A stretch of DNA of 64,000 nt from Rhodobacter sp. SGA-6-6 (GTDB taxonomy: Bacteria; Pseudomonadota; Alphaproteobacteria; Rhodobacterales; Rhodobacteraceae): the NCBI RefSeq assembly GCF_011043545.1, contig NZ_JAAKGP010000002.1, positions 186,001 to 250,000 on the forward strand, read 5' to 3'. Both the position numbers and the translations under genes were made by a program. Below, in pieces: positions 44,644-53,930 of this stretch (positions are counted from its first letter, which is position 1; every line of letters begins with the position of its first letter). The notes below the pieces were generated by a model that did no database searches, had not been told where the DNA came from, and saw nothing but the letters and a program-made list of their open reading frames with translations.

Positions 44644-46271
44644 GGCCCGCCCGCCTCCACCTCCCCCAAATCCGCCAGATACCTCACCAGCGGCTCCCTC
44701 AATCCCTGCGCCAGCAGCACCCTCCGCACCGCCGGGCGGGCGCCGAGGATGCAGAGCCGGCCGCCCTTGCGCTCCAGCTTGCGGGCCAGCACCTCGAAAC
44801 TGCGGGCGCCGGAGCTGTCGATCATCGGCACATCGCCGAAGTCGATGACAAACCGGCGCGGGCGGTCGGCGATGCGGTCCAGCACGCCGCCCACCTGCGC
44901 CGCCGAGCCGAAGAAGAACGGGCCGTGCAGCCGGTAGAGGATCAGGTCGTCGCGCTGCACCGCGCCCTCGCCCTCGGGCGCCTCCAGCGCGGTGCCGTCC
45001 GACATCCGCTTGATGAAGACCAGCCCGGCCAGCGCGAAGCCGACCATGATCCCCTCGGTCAGGTCGCGGAACACCACCAGGAGGAAGGTGCTGACCACGA
45101 TCAGCGCATCCCCGCGCGAGCCGCGGACCAGGGTCCACAGCTCCTCCTTCTCGATCATGCCCCAGCTGACCACCGCCAGCACCCCCGCCAGCGCGGCCAG
45201 CGGGATATAGCCGGCCAACGGCGCGGCGACGACCATCACCGCCAGCAGGAACAGCGCGTGCAGCATCCCCGAGACCGGCCCGCGGGAGCCGGCGCGCACG
45301 TTGGTCGCAGTGCGGGCGATGGTGCCGGTGACGCAGAAGCCGCCGAACAGGGCCGAGCCGATGTTGGCCACCCCCTGCCCCATCAGCTCGGCGTTCGACC
45401 GATGCCGCGCGCCGGACATGCCGTCGGCCACCACCGCCGAGAGCAGCGACTCGATGGCGCCGAGGAGGGCGAAGGAAAACGCCCAGGGCGCGGCCTCGGC
45501 CAAAGCCGCGCGCGACAGCGCCGGCAGGGCGGGCATCGGCGGCAGGTTCGGCAGGGCGCCGAAGCGGCTGGCGATGGTCTCGACCGGCAGGGCCAGCCCG
45601 GCGGCCACGACCGAGGTCAGCACCACTGCGATCAGCATCCCCGGCCAATGCGGCCGCCAGCGCCGCAAGCCGATGATCACCGCCACCGACAGCGCGGCAA
45701 TGCCGAAGGCGGCCGGCGTCACCGTGCCCCGCGCCGCCCACAGCGCCTCCAGCTTGTGCAGGATCTCGGCCGGTTCCGCCCCGGGCAGGGTCAGGCCGAA
45801 CAGTTCCTTGATCTGGCTGGAGAAGATGATGATGCCGATCCCGGCGGTGAAGCCCACCGTCACCGGATAGGGGATGAACTTGATGTAGGTCCCCAGCCGC
45901 AACGCCCCGGCGACGATCAGCATAAAGCCGGACAGGAAGGTGGCGAGGATCAGCCCCTCCACCCCGGTCTGCATCGTGCAGGCGGCGACCAGCACGATGA
46001 AGGCCCCCGCCGGCCCGCCGATCTGGAACCGGCTGCCGCCGAGGGCCGAGACCAGGAAGCCGCCGACGATGGCGGTGTAGAGCCCGCGCTCCGGCCCCAC
46101 CCCGCTGGCGATGGCGATGGCCATCGACAAGGGCAGCGCCACGATGGCGACGGTCAGCCCGGCCAGCGCATCGGCCTTGAGGTCGGAAAGGCGGTATCCT
46201 TCCTGCCAGACCGTCACGATCTTGGGCAGAAAGTCGGTCAGGCCATTGTGGCCCCGCGCTCTGTCGGTCAT
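44634..46271 (-). CDS. SulP-family anion transporter with STAS domain
   Basis: 545 residues if started at ATG 46271; an ATG at 46319 would add 16 residues and also lacks a good ribosome site. The N-terminal ~400 residues give 11-14 membrane segments with the SulP signatures LPLSMAIAIASGVGPERGLY and GTIARTATNVRAGSRGPVSGM. The C-terminal STAS domain (about 420-540) includes FVIDFGDVPMIDSSGARSF. Members carry sulfate, bicarbonate or dicarboxylates; the substrate here is not predictable. Its stop codon lies in a REP-like element. Confidence 0.92.
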   Translation of the reverse strand: MTDRARGHNGLTDFLPKIVTVWQEGYRLSDLKADALAGLTVAIVALPLSMAIAIASGVGPERGLYTAIVGGFLVSALGGSRFQIGGPAGAFIVLVAACTMQTGVEGLILATFLSGFMLIVAGALRLGTYIKFIPYPVTVGFTAGIGIIIFSSQIKELFGLTLPGAEPAEILHKLEALWAARGTVTPAAFGIAALSVAVIIGLRRWRPHWPGMLIAVVLTSVVAAGLALPVETIASRFGALPNLPPMPALPALSRAALAEAAPWAFSFALLGAIESLLSAVVADGMSGARHRSNAELMGQGVANIGSALFGGFCVTGTIARTATNVRAGSRGPVSGMLHALFLLAVMVVAAPLAGYIPLAALAGVLAVVSWGMIEKEELWTLVRGSRGDALIVVSTFLLVVFRDLTEGIMVGFALAGLVFIKRMSDGTALEAPEGEGAVQRDDLILYRLHGPFFFGSAAQVGGVLDRIADRPRRFVIDFGDVPMIDSSGARSFEVLARKLERKGGRLCILGARPAVRRVLLAQGLREPLVRYLADLGEVEAGGPVG

Positions 46272-46383
46272 CTTCGCGTCCAAGCCAAGGGAGTGCGCCA
46301 GTAATCGCCGGCCGGTCATGGTGCTTGAATGCCGCCAGATGACTCCCCAGCCACCCCGCTGTCAATCACCAACGGAAGAACTC

Positions 46384-46884
46384 ATGTCCGCCGCCCCCCC
46401 CTCCCGCCGCGATCCCGTGGCAGATGCCGATGCCGAGGCCCGGGCCGAGGCGCTGTCGCTTCTGAACACCGGCCATGCCGCGCTGGCCTGGACCGATCCC
46501 GACACCGGAGCCCCCGGAATCAGCCGGATCGCCTTCGCGCGCGATCCCGAAGCCGGGCCGATGACGCTGGTCTCCGGCCTCGCGCCGCATACGCGGGCGC
46601 TGCGGCAAAACCCCGATTGCGCGCTGATGGTGGGCGAGGTCGGGCCGAAGGGCGACCCGATGACGCACCCCCGCCTGATGATCCGCGCAAGGGCGGAGTT
46701 CGTCCCCGCCGACGCGCCGGACCGCGCCGCCCTGCGCGCCCGCTGGCTGGAGCGGAACCCGAAGGCCACGGTCTACATCGACCTGCCGGACTTCTCCTTC
46801 GTGCGGCTGGTGCCGCAGTCTGGCCTGCTGAACGGCGGCTTCGCCCGCGCCTTCCGGCTGAGCGCCGAGGACCTGAAGGGCTGA
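46384..46884 (+). CDS. Pyridoxamine 5'-phosphate oxidase-like (HugZ-type) protein
   Basis: 166 residues from ATG 46384. The split-barrel FMN-binding fold is suggested by ALAWTDPDTGAPGISRIAFA, MTLVSGLAPHTRAL and the run HPRLMIRARAEF. The late motif GLLNGGFARAFRL is typical of the HugZ/PNPOx-like group, some of which degrade heme; others are of unknown function. The C-terminal heme-binding His extension of true HugZ is absent. It is divergent from sulP. Confidence 0.82.
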   Translation: MSAAPPSRRDPVADADAEARAEALSLLNTGHAALAWTDPDTGAPGISRIAFARDPEAGPMTLVSGLAPHTRALRQNPDCALMVGEVGPKGDPMTHPRLMIRARAEFVPADAPDRAALRARWLERNPKATVYIDLPDFSFVRLVPQSGLLNGGFARAFRLSAEDLKG

Positions 46885-46901
46885 CCCCGCCGGGAATGCC
46901 G

Positions 46902-46929
46902 AAGGGGCGGCCCCGCAGGACCGCCCCTT
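46902..46929. terminator. Bidirectional terminator hairpin
   Basis: Arms AAGGGGCGG and CCGCCCCTT with a 10-nt loop, between the convergent PNPOx-like and beta-helix genes. A/T ends on both sides allow termination in both directions. Confidence 0.75.
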
Positions 46930-46951
46930 GAACGCCTCGCCCGCCGCCGGC

Positions 46952-49243
46952 TCAGGCCGGCATGTCCATCCGGATCACCGCGGCGACCTTGCCCTTCACC
47001 GCCTCGCCCCAGCGCAGATGGGCCTGCACGCCCCCCGCCCCCTGCCCCGGCAGCGCATTCGGGAAGACGTAGCGCGCCGCATTGGCCGCGGTGGTGATCG
47101 CCCCTTCCGGCATCACGCTTTCCACCATGCGGATGCGCCCGCCGAAGGGGATGTAGCCCCCGGCATCCAGCACCCAGGTATCGGCGGCGGTGTTCTGGCT
47201 GTGGCTGACCACGATCGGGTTCTGGATCGTCTGCGCCACCTGGTTGTAGGTGTTCCCCTCCACCCGCACGTTGCGCGAACGGGTGAAATCCAGCCCGGCG
47301 AAGGAGGTGTCCACCATCTCCACCCGGTCCACCGTGGCGTTGAACACCCGGAAGGTGTTGTTCACCAGGCTGAACCCGTTCAGGAAATGACCCGATCCAT
47401 AGGGCTTCACCACCAGCCAGCGGAAGGCGCTGCTCACGTCCGAGGCGATGAAGATGTTCCCCACCACGTTCAGCCCGCCGAAGGAGAACTCGTTGTTGAA
47501 GCCCGGCTCGGGGTCGTGCTCGTTGCCCCATTCGATGAAGCAGTTGTCGATGTAGTTGCCCGAGACCACGGTCGCCACGTTGGTCTGGGTGAAGACCAGC
47601 CCCGCCAGCCGCACCCCCGCCGGCGCGTCGTCGCCCTGGAAGAAGTGGTTGTTGCAGATCATGTGGCTGGTGCCGTTCATCACCGCGAAATGCTTGAAGC
47701 GCACGATGCGGTTGTTGCGGAACTTCACGTCGTTGGCCTGCACGTTCACCGCGATAGTGCTGCGGTTCTGCGCGTCCAGCGACTGTTCGTTCGACAGGAA
47801 CTGGCAGTAGTCGATGAACATCCCCTGGCAGCCGGTCCCGGCCGAGGTGACACCGCGGTCCTTCGGCCGGTTGAAGGTGCAGCTGTCGAAGCGGAACACC
47901 GACCCCGCCATCGGCAGCAGCACGCCCGAGCAGAGGCCGAGGCTGTTGAACTCCACCTCCTGGATCTCGAACCGCGACAGCAGCGAGAAGCCGCTGAAAT
48001 CCAGCAGGTATCTGAAGCGGGTGAAGGTATAGGTCCGCGTTCCCGCGGCGCCATAGAGCGGCTGCGACAGCTCGATCGTGCCGGCGCCGACGTTCTTCGA
48101 CTTCACATAGACCTCGCGGCCGACCCCGGTGCCCTGCACCAGCGCGCCGACGGGGATGTTCGCCACATTGGCCACCCCGCTCAGCCGGGTGGAGCTGGTG
48201 ATCGCATAGGTGCCGACCGAGGTCACGGTCTCGCTGGTCCAGGCGGTGGAGGTGACGGCGTTCAGCGATCCGTTGCGCAGCACCCGTCGGTTGGCGAAGG
48301 AGGTCAGCCCCGACAGCGCCGCCACGTCGATCGGCCCGTCCAGATCGACCCGCCGGCCCGACATGTCGAAGGTCACATGGTCGCTGAAGTAGAACAGCGC
48401 CTGCAGGGCCCGCCGGAACCCCTCCAGATCGCTGCCAAAGGCGCGGGAATAGGTCTCCAGGTCGAAGTTGCGGGTCAGCACCAGCCGGTTGCCGGCCGGC
48501 TGCACCACCGTGCCCTGGAAGCGGATCGGCGAATTGATGGTCAGGTTCCCCGGCAGATGGTAGCTGCCCGAGGAGACCAGGATCGTCCGCCCCGCCGCCG
48601 CCGCATCCGCCGCCAGGAAGGCCGCCACGTCGCTCGTGGTGCCGTCCCCCTTGGCGCCGTAGTCGCGCACGTCCACCATGTCCATCATGTCGCGCAGGAA
48701 GACGCCGGTGACATCCTCCACCACCAGGTCGTCGATCCGGACCGTGCCGCCGTTCGCCCCGGTCAGGTCCAGCCCGACATGGGCGAAGGCGGCCGAGGCG
48801 CCCCAGGCCATGGTCACCCCGGTGCGGGCGCCGGCCCCGACGATGGCTTCGACGGTGACCACCTCGCCGTATTGCGTCAGCGTCACCGCGGGCCCGGCCT
48901 GCACGATGCTGCCGCCGACATTGGTCTCGGCCAGCGTCCCCACCCAGGCGGCGATGCGGACCGAGGGCAGGTTGCCCGCCACCGCCTTCACCCGGGCCGA
49001 GATGCGCAGATACATGTCGGGGCGCAGCGGCGTCTGGGTGAAGCAGCGCAGCTTCTGGGTCGCGTTGGTCTTCTGCATCTCCAGGCAGCCGCCGAAGTCC
49101 TGGTCGTTGGTCACCAGCGCCGCATTGGCCGCGCCCTGCCAGGACGCATCGCCCGGGCGGCCGTTGTTGCTGGACCACAGGTTCAGCCCGGCCGCGAAAG
49201 CCGGCGGCATCAGAACCAGCCCTTCGGTAATCGCCTTGTTCAT
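46952..49243 (-). CDS. Right-handed beta-helix protein, spike-like (pectate-lyase superfamily)
   Basis: 763 residues from ATG 49243 (AAGGGA upstream). No signal peptide. The first ~180 residues form a carbohydrate-binding-like beta-sandwich (DQDFGGCLEMQKT...LRISARVKAVAGNLPSVRI). Residues ~191-205 begin a beta-helix with DVRDYGAKGDGTTSD, as in phage tail spikes and GH28-like proteins; later turns contain repeated Asn-rich rungs (NNRIVRF, GNYIDN, GNIFIA, NNTFRV, GNTYN). The N-terminus MNKAITEGLVLMPPAFAAGLNLW resembles rhodobacterial gene-transfer-agent head-spike proteins (GhsB type). No phage genes are nearby. Confidence 0.8.
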   Translation of the reverse strand: MNKAITEGLVLMPPAFAAGLNLWSSNNGRPGDASWQGAANAALVTNDQDFGGCLEMQKTNATQKLRCFTQTPLRPDMYLRISARVKAVAGNLPSVRIAAWVGTLAETNVGGSIVQAGPAVTLTQYGEVVTVEAIVGAGARTGVTMAWGASAAFAHVGLDLTGANGGTVRIDDLVVEDVTGVFLRDMMDMVDVRDYGAKGDGTTSDVAAFLAADAAAAGRTILVSSGSYHLPGNLTINSPIRFQGTVVQPAGNRLVLTRNFDLETYSRAFGSDLEGFRRALQALFYFSDHVTFDMSGRRVDLDGPIDVAALSGLTSFANRRVLRNGSLNAVTSTAWTSETVTSVGTYAITSSTRLSGVANVANIPVGALVQGTGVGREVYVKSKNVGAGTIELSQPLYGAAGTRTYTFTRFRYLLDFSGFSLLSRFEIQEVEFNSLGLCSGVLLPMAGSVFRFDSCTFNRPKDRGVTSAGTGCQGMFIDYCQFLSNEQSLDAQNRSTIAVNVQANDVKFRNNRIVRFKHFAVMNGTSHMICNNHFFQGDDAPAGVRLAGLVFTQTNVATVVSGNYIDNCFIEWGNEHDPEPGFNNEFSFGGLNVVGNIFIASDVSSAFRWLVVKPYGSGHFLNGFSLVNNTFRVFNATVDRVEMVDTSFAGLDFTRSRNVRVEGNTYNQVAQTIQNPIVVSHSQNTAADTWVLDAGGYIPFGGRIRMVESVMPEGAITTAANAARYVFPNALPGQGAGGVQAHLRWGEAVKGKVAAVIRMDMPA

Positions 49244-49404
49244 GTCGGTATCCCTTGCCTCTTCCCGGATCACGGGCGGCGGGAAACGGACAGACACCGC
49301 ACCCCGCGCCTTGGGGCAAGGGAGGTATCAACAGGGGGTTAACCGCGCCTGTGGGGAGCGTTCGGGACAGGGCGGAGGGGCGCAACGGAGTGTCCTTCCG
49401 CAAC

Positions 49405-49473
49405 TGTCATCCTGCGGAAGCGGGGACCCGGAAGGCCGCTTTCAGAGATGGGTCCCCGCTTTCGCGGATGACA
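49405..49473. repeat. Inverted repeat with ~24-nt arms
   Basis: Arms 49405-49429 (TGTCATCC...GCGGGGACCC) and 49450-49473 (GGGTCCCCGC...GGATGACA) are complementary with few mismatches, around a 20-nt loop. The sequence type is distinct from the REP-like family. Confidence 0.8.
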
Positions 49474-49494
49474 TGGATGCGGAAGCCGGAGAGT

Positions 49495-49558
49495 GGCGGG
49501 GTGAACCCCGCCCTACCCAGAACAATCGTCGGTATCGTAGGGCGGGGTTCACCCCGCC
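49495..49558. repeat. REP-like inverted pair (locus R5)
   Basis: Two identical-type 22-nt copies, 49495-49516 (ends CTAC) and 49537-49558 (starts GTAG), GTAG heads inward across a 20-nt spacer. They begin 21 nt downstream of lysK. Confidence 0.82.
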
Positions 49559-49579
49559 ACCACCGGCCGCCCGGAAGTC

Positions 49580-51163
49580 TCAGCCCGAGACCAGCCCGCC
49601 CGCCAGCGCCTTCTCGATCAGCGCCACGGTCTCCTCGACGCCGTAAAGCGCGATGAAGCCGCCGAAGCGCGGACCGTCGCTGGCGCCCAGCAGAACCTCG
49701 TAAAGCGCCTTGAACCAGTCGCGCAGCGGCTCGAAGCCATGTTCCTTGCCGACCGCGAAGACCATCGACTGCAAGGCCTCGTCGTCGAGGCCCCCGTCCC
49801 AGGCCTTCAGCCGCGCCACCAGATCCTCCATCGCCGCCCGCTCGGTGTCGGAGGGCAGGCGGAACACCCGGGTCGGCGCGATCTTGTCGGCGAAGTATCG
49901 CACGGCATAGCCCGCCGCCGCGTCCAGGTCCGGATGCGTCTCGGGCGAGGCCTCCGGCGCATAGCGGCGGATGAAGCCCCACAGTCCCTTGGCGTCCTTG
50001 GCGCCGGCCACCGAAGCCAGGTTCAACAGCATCCCGAAGCTGACCACCATCTTCGACTCCGGCGGCTTGCCGTCGTGGATATGGAACACCGGGTTGCTGA
50101 CCTGCTGTTCCACCGTCTGGTCCGGGAAGGCCTTCAGCTGCTGGTGATATTCGTCCACCGCCCGCGGGATCACGTCCCACCACAGCCGCTTGGCCGTCTT
50201 CGGCTTCTGATACATGAAGTAGGACAGGCTTTCCGAGGCCGCATAGGTCAGCCATTCGTCGATGGTCAGCCCGTTGCCCTTGGACTTGGAGATCTTCTGG
50301 CCGTGCTCGTCCAGGAACAGCTCGTAGGTGAAGTGGTTCGGCTTGCGGCCCCCCAGCACCTCGCAGATGCCGTCGTAGATCGGCGTGTTGGTGGAATGGT
50401 CCTTGCCATACATCTCGAAGTCCACGTCCAGCGCCGCCCAGCGGGCGCCGAAATCGGGCTTCCATTGCAGCTTCACATGGCCGCCGGTCACCGGCAGCGT
50501 CCATTCCCGCCCGTCCTCGTCGTCGAAGGTGATGGTGTGGTTCGCCTTGTCGACATGCTTCATCGGCACATAGAGCACCCGCCCCGTCTCGGGATGGATC
50601 GGCAGGAAGCAGGAATAGGTCTGCTGCCGCTCCTCGCGCAGCGAGGCCAGCATGATCTCCATGATCTGCTCATACCGCTCCGCCGCCAGCTTCAGCGTGT
50701 CGTCGAAGCGGCCGGACTTGTAGAAATCGGTCGCCGAGATGAACTCGTATTCGAAGCCGAAGGTGTCCAGGAACCGCCGCAGCATGGCGTTGTTGTGGGC
50801 GCCGAAGCTTTCGTATTCCCCGAACGGATCGGGGACCGAGGTCAGCGGCCGCTGAAGGTTGGCCTTCAGCATCTCCTGCTGCGGCACGTTCTCGGGCACC
50901 TTGCGCATCCCGTCCACGTCGTCCGAGAAGCAGATCAGCCGGGTCGGGATGTCGCAGATGATCTCGAAGGCCCGGCGGATCATCGTCGTCCGCGCCACCT
51001 CGCCGAAGGTGCCGATATGCGGCAGGCCCGACGGGCCGTAGCCGGTCTCGAACAGGGCATGGCCCTTCTTCGGGTCCTTGCCGCCGAAGCGTTTCAGCAC
51101 CGCGCGGGCCTCTTCAAAGGGCCAGGCCTTCGAATTCATCGCCGCATCGCGCAGGGAAGTCAT
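49580..51163 (-). CDS. lysK: Lysyl-tRNA synthetase, class I
   Basis: 527 residues from ATG 51163 (AGGAG eight bases upstream), a better start than the GTG at 51172. Class I motifs are present: HIG in [11 protein letters not shown] (about 48-51) and the KMSKS equivalent KISKSKGNG. Class I LysRS is the archaeal-type enzyme used by most alphaproteobacteria in place of class II LysS. It charges tRNA-Lys. Confidence 0.97.
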   Translation of the reverse strand: MTSLRDAAMNSKAWPFEEARAVLKRFGGKDPKKGHALFETGYGPSGLPHIGTFGEVARTTMIRRAFEIICDIPTRLICFSDDVDGMRKVPENVPQQEMLKANLQRPLTSVPDPFGEYESFGAHNNAMLRRFLDTFGFEYEFISATDFYKSGRFDDTLKLAAERYEQIMEIMLASLREERQQTYSCFLPIHPETGRVLYVPMKHVDKANHTITFDDEDGREWTLPVTGGHVKLQWKPDFGARWAALDVDFEMYGKDHSTNTPIYDGICEVLGGRKPNHFTYELFLDEHGQKISKSKGNGLTIDEWLTYAASESLSYFMYQKPKTAKRLWWDVIPRAVDEYHQQLKAFPDQTVEQQVSNPVFHIHDGKPPESKMVVSFGMLLNLASVAGAKDAKGLWGFIRRYAPEASPETHPDLDAAAGYAVRYFADKIAPTRVFRLPSDTERAAMEDLVARLKAWDGGLDDEALQSMVFAVGKEHGFEPLRDWFKALYEVLLGASDGPRFGGFIALYGVEETVALIEKALAGGLVSG

Positions 51164-51272
51164 GCTTTCCACTCCTGAAACGCCCGGGACACCGCGCCGC
51201 GGACGCCCCGTCCTCTATTGCCGCCCGCCGCCGGGGTCAATAATCTCCGGCCCAACCGCAAAGGAGAGGCCC

Positions 51273-51692
51273 ATGTCCGACACCGCCCCGATGTCCGCGC
51301 AGGATGCGCTTGTCGCCGTGATGGTGGCCTGCTCGGCCTCGGACCAGAACATGCGGACGGCGGAACTGGTGGCGATCCAGCGCATGGTCAACCACATGCC
51401 GATCTTCGCCGCCTACGACACCGACCGCATCCGCCGGGTCAGCCAGACCATCTTCGACCTGTTCGAGGAAGAGGACGGGCTCGACGCCCTGTTCGGCCTG
51501 ATCCGCGAGGCGTTGCCCGAGCGGCTTTACGAGACCGCCTATGCGCTGGCCTGCGACGTGGTCACCTCGGACGGCCGCCACAGCCAAGTGGAACTGCGGA
51601 TGCTGGAGGAAGTGCGCGAGGAACTCCACATCGACCGCCTGCACGCCGCCGCGATCGAATGGGGGGCAAGGGTAAGGCATATGCAGCCTTGA
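51273..51692 (+). CDS. TerB-like (tellurite resistance-associated) family protein
   Basis: 139 residues from ATG 51273 (AAGGAGAG upstream). All-helical, soluble and acidic, with the TerB pattern: Asp/Glu-rich helices such as MRTAELVAIQRMVNHMP, VSQTIFDLFEEEDGLDALF and CDVVTSDGRHSQVELRMLEEV. The second is like the metal-binding TerB core with paired acidic motifs. No other ter genes are near, so a direct tellurite role is unlikely. It is convergent with dacB. Confidence 0.82.
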   Translation: MSDTAPMSAQDALVAVMVACSASDQNMRTAELVAIQRMVNHMPIFAAYDTDRIRRVSQTIFDLFEEEDGLDALFGLIREALPERLYETAYALACDVVTSDGRHSQVELRMLEEVREELHIDRLHAAAIEWGARVRHMQP

Positions 51693-51710
51693 TAGGGGCA
51701 CACGCCACCC

Positions 51711-53180
51711 TCAGGCGTAAAGCCCCGCCCAGCGGTTGATCAGCTGCCCCTGCAGCCGCCGCGACCGCTTGGTCCAGCCGGACACCCCCTCCGGCCCCTC
51801 GCGCTGCGCCACCGGCACCGCATCGCGCCGCGCCGGGTCGCCGGTGAAGATGGCGAAGATCATCTCGCGGCCGCCCGGCGGCACGATATGCCCGGCCAGG
51901 CCCGAGACGAAGTTCAGCGTCCCCGACTTCGCCAGCACCTTCACCGGATGGCCCTTGATCTCCTTGCCCTCGGCGTCCTTCATGCCCACGTCGCGCAGGA
52001 TCGGCTTCAGCCCCAGGCCGCCGCGATGCGCCGCCACCAGCGCCTTCGCCATGTCCGCCGCCGTCACCCGCGACGCCGCCCCGAGGCCGGAATGGTCGGC
52101 GAAGCTGGACGTCATCCCCAGCCGCTGCGCCGCCCAATCCGTCATCGCCCGGCCCGAGGCCGCCAGTTTCGCCGCATGGCTGGAGGTCAGCCCGCAGCAT
52201 TCCGCGGTGATGTTGGTCGAGAACTTCAGCATGTCGCGCAGCACTTCGGTCAGCGGCTCGCTTTCTACCCGGCCGATCTCGGTGCCGCCGGGCATCCTCG
52301 CCACCACATCGCCCTTCGGCAGGTCGATCCCCTGCGCGCGGGCCAGCACCCGGAACACCTCGGCGACGTAAGCCGCCGGCTGGCGCACCGGCAGCCAGCG
52401 GCTGCCGCCCTTGCCGAGCGCGGCCGAGGCCACCGTCCAGTCCTCGCGCCCCGGCGACTGGTCGTAGGTGAAGAGCGGGCTCTCCCGCTTCACCACCCGC
52501 CCGGTGATGCCGGAGACCGCCGGCACGAAGCGTTCGCCCCGCGCGTCCAGGCCGACCTTCCAGTCGCCGCCGGCCTTCTTCCACTCGAAATAGACCCGGT
52601 TGAAGTTCAGGTTCAGCCCCGACAGCGCCGGGTCGTAGCCGACATGCACCGGCTGGTCGTCGGTGATCGTCCTCAGCCGCGGCAGCGCGCCGTCCCAGAC
52701 CAGGAACCGCCCCGTCGCGCCCTTCAGCCCGCCCTTGGCCAGCCGCGCCACCAGGTCGCCCAGGTTGTCGGTCTGCAAGGTCGGGTCGCCGCCGCCCGCC
52801 AGCACCAGATCGCCCTGCACCACCCCGCCCTTCACCGGCCCGGTCGCCAGCACCCGGGTGACGAAGCGATGCCCCGGCCCCAGCTTCTCCAGCGCGTAAA
52901 GCGCGGTGATCGCCTTGGCGACCGAGGCGGGGGGCAGCTTGGCCTGCGGCTCATGCGCCTCCAGCACCGCGCCGGTCGCCGCATCGGCCACCACGAAGCC
53001 CACCGTGCCGCCCAGCTTCGCCGCCGCGATCAGCGCCTCGAACCCCGGCGCGGCCGAGCCGGAGGAGGCCGCGATCTTGCCCCGCGCCACCGGCCGCGGC
53101 GAGCGTTCCATCACCTCGGCCAGCGCGGGCGAGGCCAGCCCCGCCATCAGCCCCGCCAGAAAATACCGCCGGTCGATCAA
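51711..53180 (-). CDS. dacB: D-alanyl-D-alanine carboxypeptidase/endopeptidase PBP4 (DacB)
   Basis: 489 residues from the TTG at 53180 (GGGGGA six bases upstream); no ATG is suitable. The N-terminus DRRYFLAGLMAGLASPALA looks like a twin-arginine signal. Class C penicillin-binding motifs are SVAK (ASVAKAITAL), STN in the KFSTNITAE stretch and KSGT near the end (LAKSGTLNFVSGLAGH). PBP4 enzymes cleave peptidoglycan cross-links and terminal D-Ala in the periplasm. It lies downstream of nadD on the same strand, 77 nt away. Confidence 0.93.
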   Translation of the reverse strand: MIDRRYFLAGLMAGLASPALAEVMERSPRPVARGKIAASSGSAAPGFEALIAAAKLGGTVGFVVADAATGAVLEAHEPQAKLPPASVAKAITALYALEKLGPGHRFVTRVLATGPVKGGVVQGDLVLAGGGDPTLQTDNLGDLVARLAKGGLKGATGRFLVWDGALPRLRTITDDQPVHVGYDPALSGLNLNFNRVYFEWKKAGGDWKVGLDARGERFVPAVSGITGRVVKRESPLFTYDQSPGREDWTVASAALGKGGSRWLPVRQPAAYVAEVFRVLARAQGIDLPKGDVVARMPGGTEIGRVESEPLTEVLRDMLKFSTNITAECCGLTSSHAAKLAASGRAMTDWAAQRLGMTSSFADHSGLGAASRVTAADMAKALVAAHRGGLGLKPILRDVGMKDAEGKEIKGHPVKVLAKSGTLNFVSGLAGHIVPPGGREMIFAIFTGDPARRDAVPVAQREGPEGVSGWTKRSRRLQGQLINRWAGLYA

Positions 53181-53257
53181 ATCGAGTCCCCCATGGATCA
53201 ATGCAGCCCTTCTAGCGGATTCCCCGCCGCCTGCACCAGTCACGCCGGGGTGAGCGG

Positions 53258-53857
53258 TCAGCCCTTCCACCCGCCCTTCGCCCGGATCTCGGAAGACGAG
53301 GCGTCGTTCATCGGCACGTTGACGAAGACCCAGGCCGGCCCCTTCCGGCTGCCGAGGTTCTCGCCCCGTCCGACCCGGTGGCCGCGGAACACCTGCGCCG
53401 CCACCGACAGCCGCGCCGCAAGGCCCGAGCCCGGCCGCGCCAGCACCCCCACCGGCACCATCGCCATGATGTCGCGCCAGCGGTCCCAGCGGTGGAACTG
53501 CGCCAGGTTGTCCGCCCCCATCAGCCAGACGAAGCTGACGCCGGGATACATCCGCCGCAGCCGCCGGATGGTGTCGGCGGTGAAGCGCGTCCCCAGCCGC
53601 GCCTCGATGTCGGTCACCACCACCCGCGGGTCGCCCCCCAGCATCCGCTCCGCCTGCGCGATCCGCGCCGCCATCGGCGCCGGCTGCCGCGCCTTCAGCG
53701 GATTGCCCGGGCTGACCAGCCACCACACCCGGTCCAGCCCCATCCGCTTCAGCGCCTCGCGGGTGACATGCACATGCCCCTCATGCGCCGGATCGAAGGA
53801 GCCGCCCAGAAGGCCGATCACCATCCCCGGCCGCGCTTTCGGAAGTCCCGCCCGCAT
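53258..53857 (-). CDS. nadD: Nicotinate-nucleotide adenylyltransferase
   Basis: 199 residues if started at ATG 53857 (GAAGGGA just upstream); a longer form from 53932 would add 25 residues and overlap the ettA start region. The nucleotidyl-transferase motif [17 protein letters not shown] and the C-terminal SSSEIR are intact, as is [10 protein letters not shown]. It forms deamido-NAD from nicotinate mononucleotide and ATP. It is divergent from ettA. Confidence 0.95.
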   Translation of the reverse strand: MRAGLPKARPGMVIGLLGGSFDPAHEGHVHVTREALKRMGLDRVWWLVSPGNPLKARQPAPMAARIAQAERMLGGDPRVVVTDIEARLGTRFTADTIRRLRRMYPGVSFVWLMGADNLAQFHRWDRWRDIMAMVPVGVLARPGSGLAARLSVAAQVFRGHRVGRGENLGSRKGPAWVFVNVPMNDASSSEIRAKGGWKG

Positions 53858-53930
53858 CGCCTTCCCTTCGTTGCCCTTCGCCCGCAATCCCGCTATCTGA
53901 TCCCGGTCCGCCGGAAAAGGGAGTCCCGCC

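Larger units (their letters stand above)
49244..49579. other. Gene-free region with two repeat types
   Basis: 336 nt between the beta-helix start and the lysK stop. It contains the inverted repeat at 49405-49473 and the REP-like pair at 49495-49558. Bases 49244-49400 should hold the promoter of the beta-helix gene, but no clear -35/-10 pair is seen. Confidence 0.7.

Noticed and set aside
46952-49243. Prophage or gene-transfer-agent structural cluster around the beta-helix gene
   Set aside because: No terminase, portal, capsid, tail or integrase gene is in the window; the protein stands among ordinary genes.
51273-51692. Tellurite-resistance operon
   Set aside because: Only one TerB-like gene is present, without terA, terC, terD or terE; a general stress or membrane-associated role is more likely.
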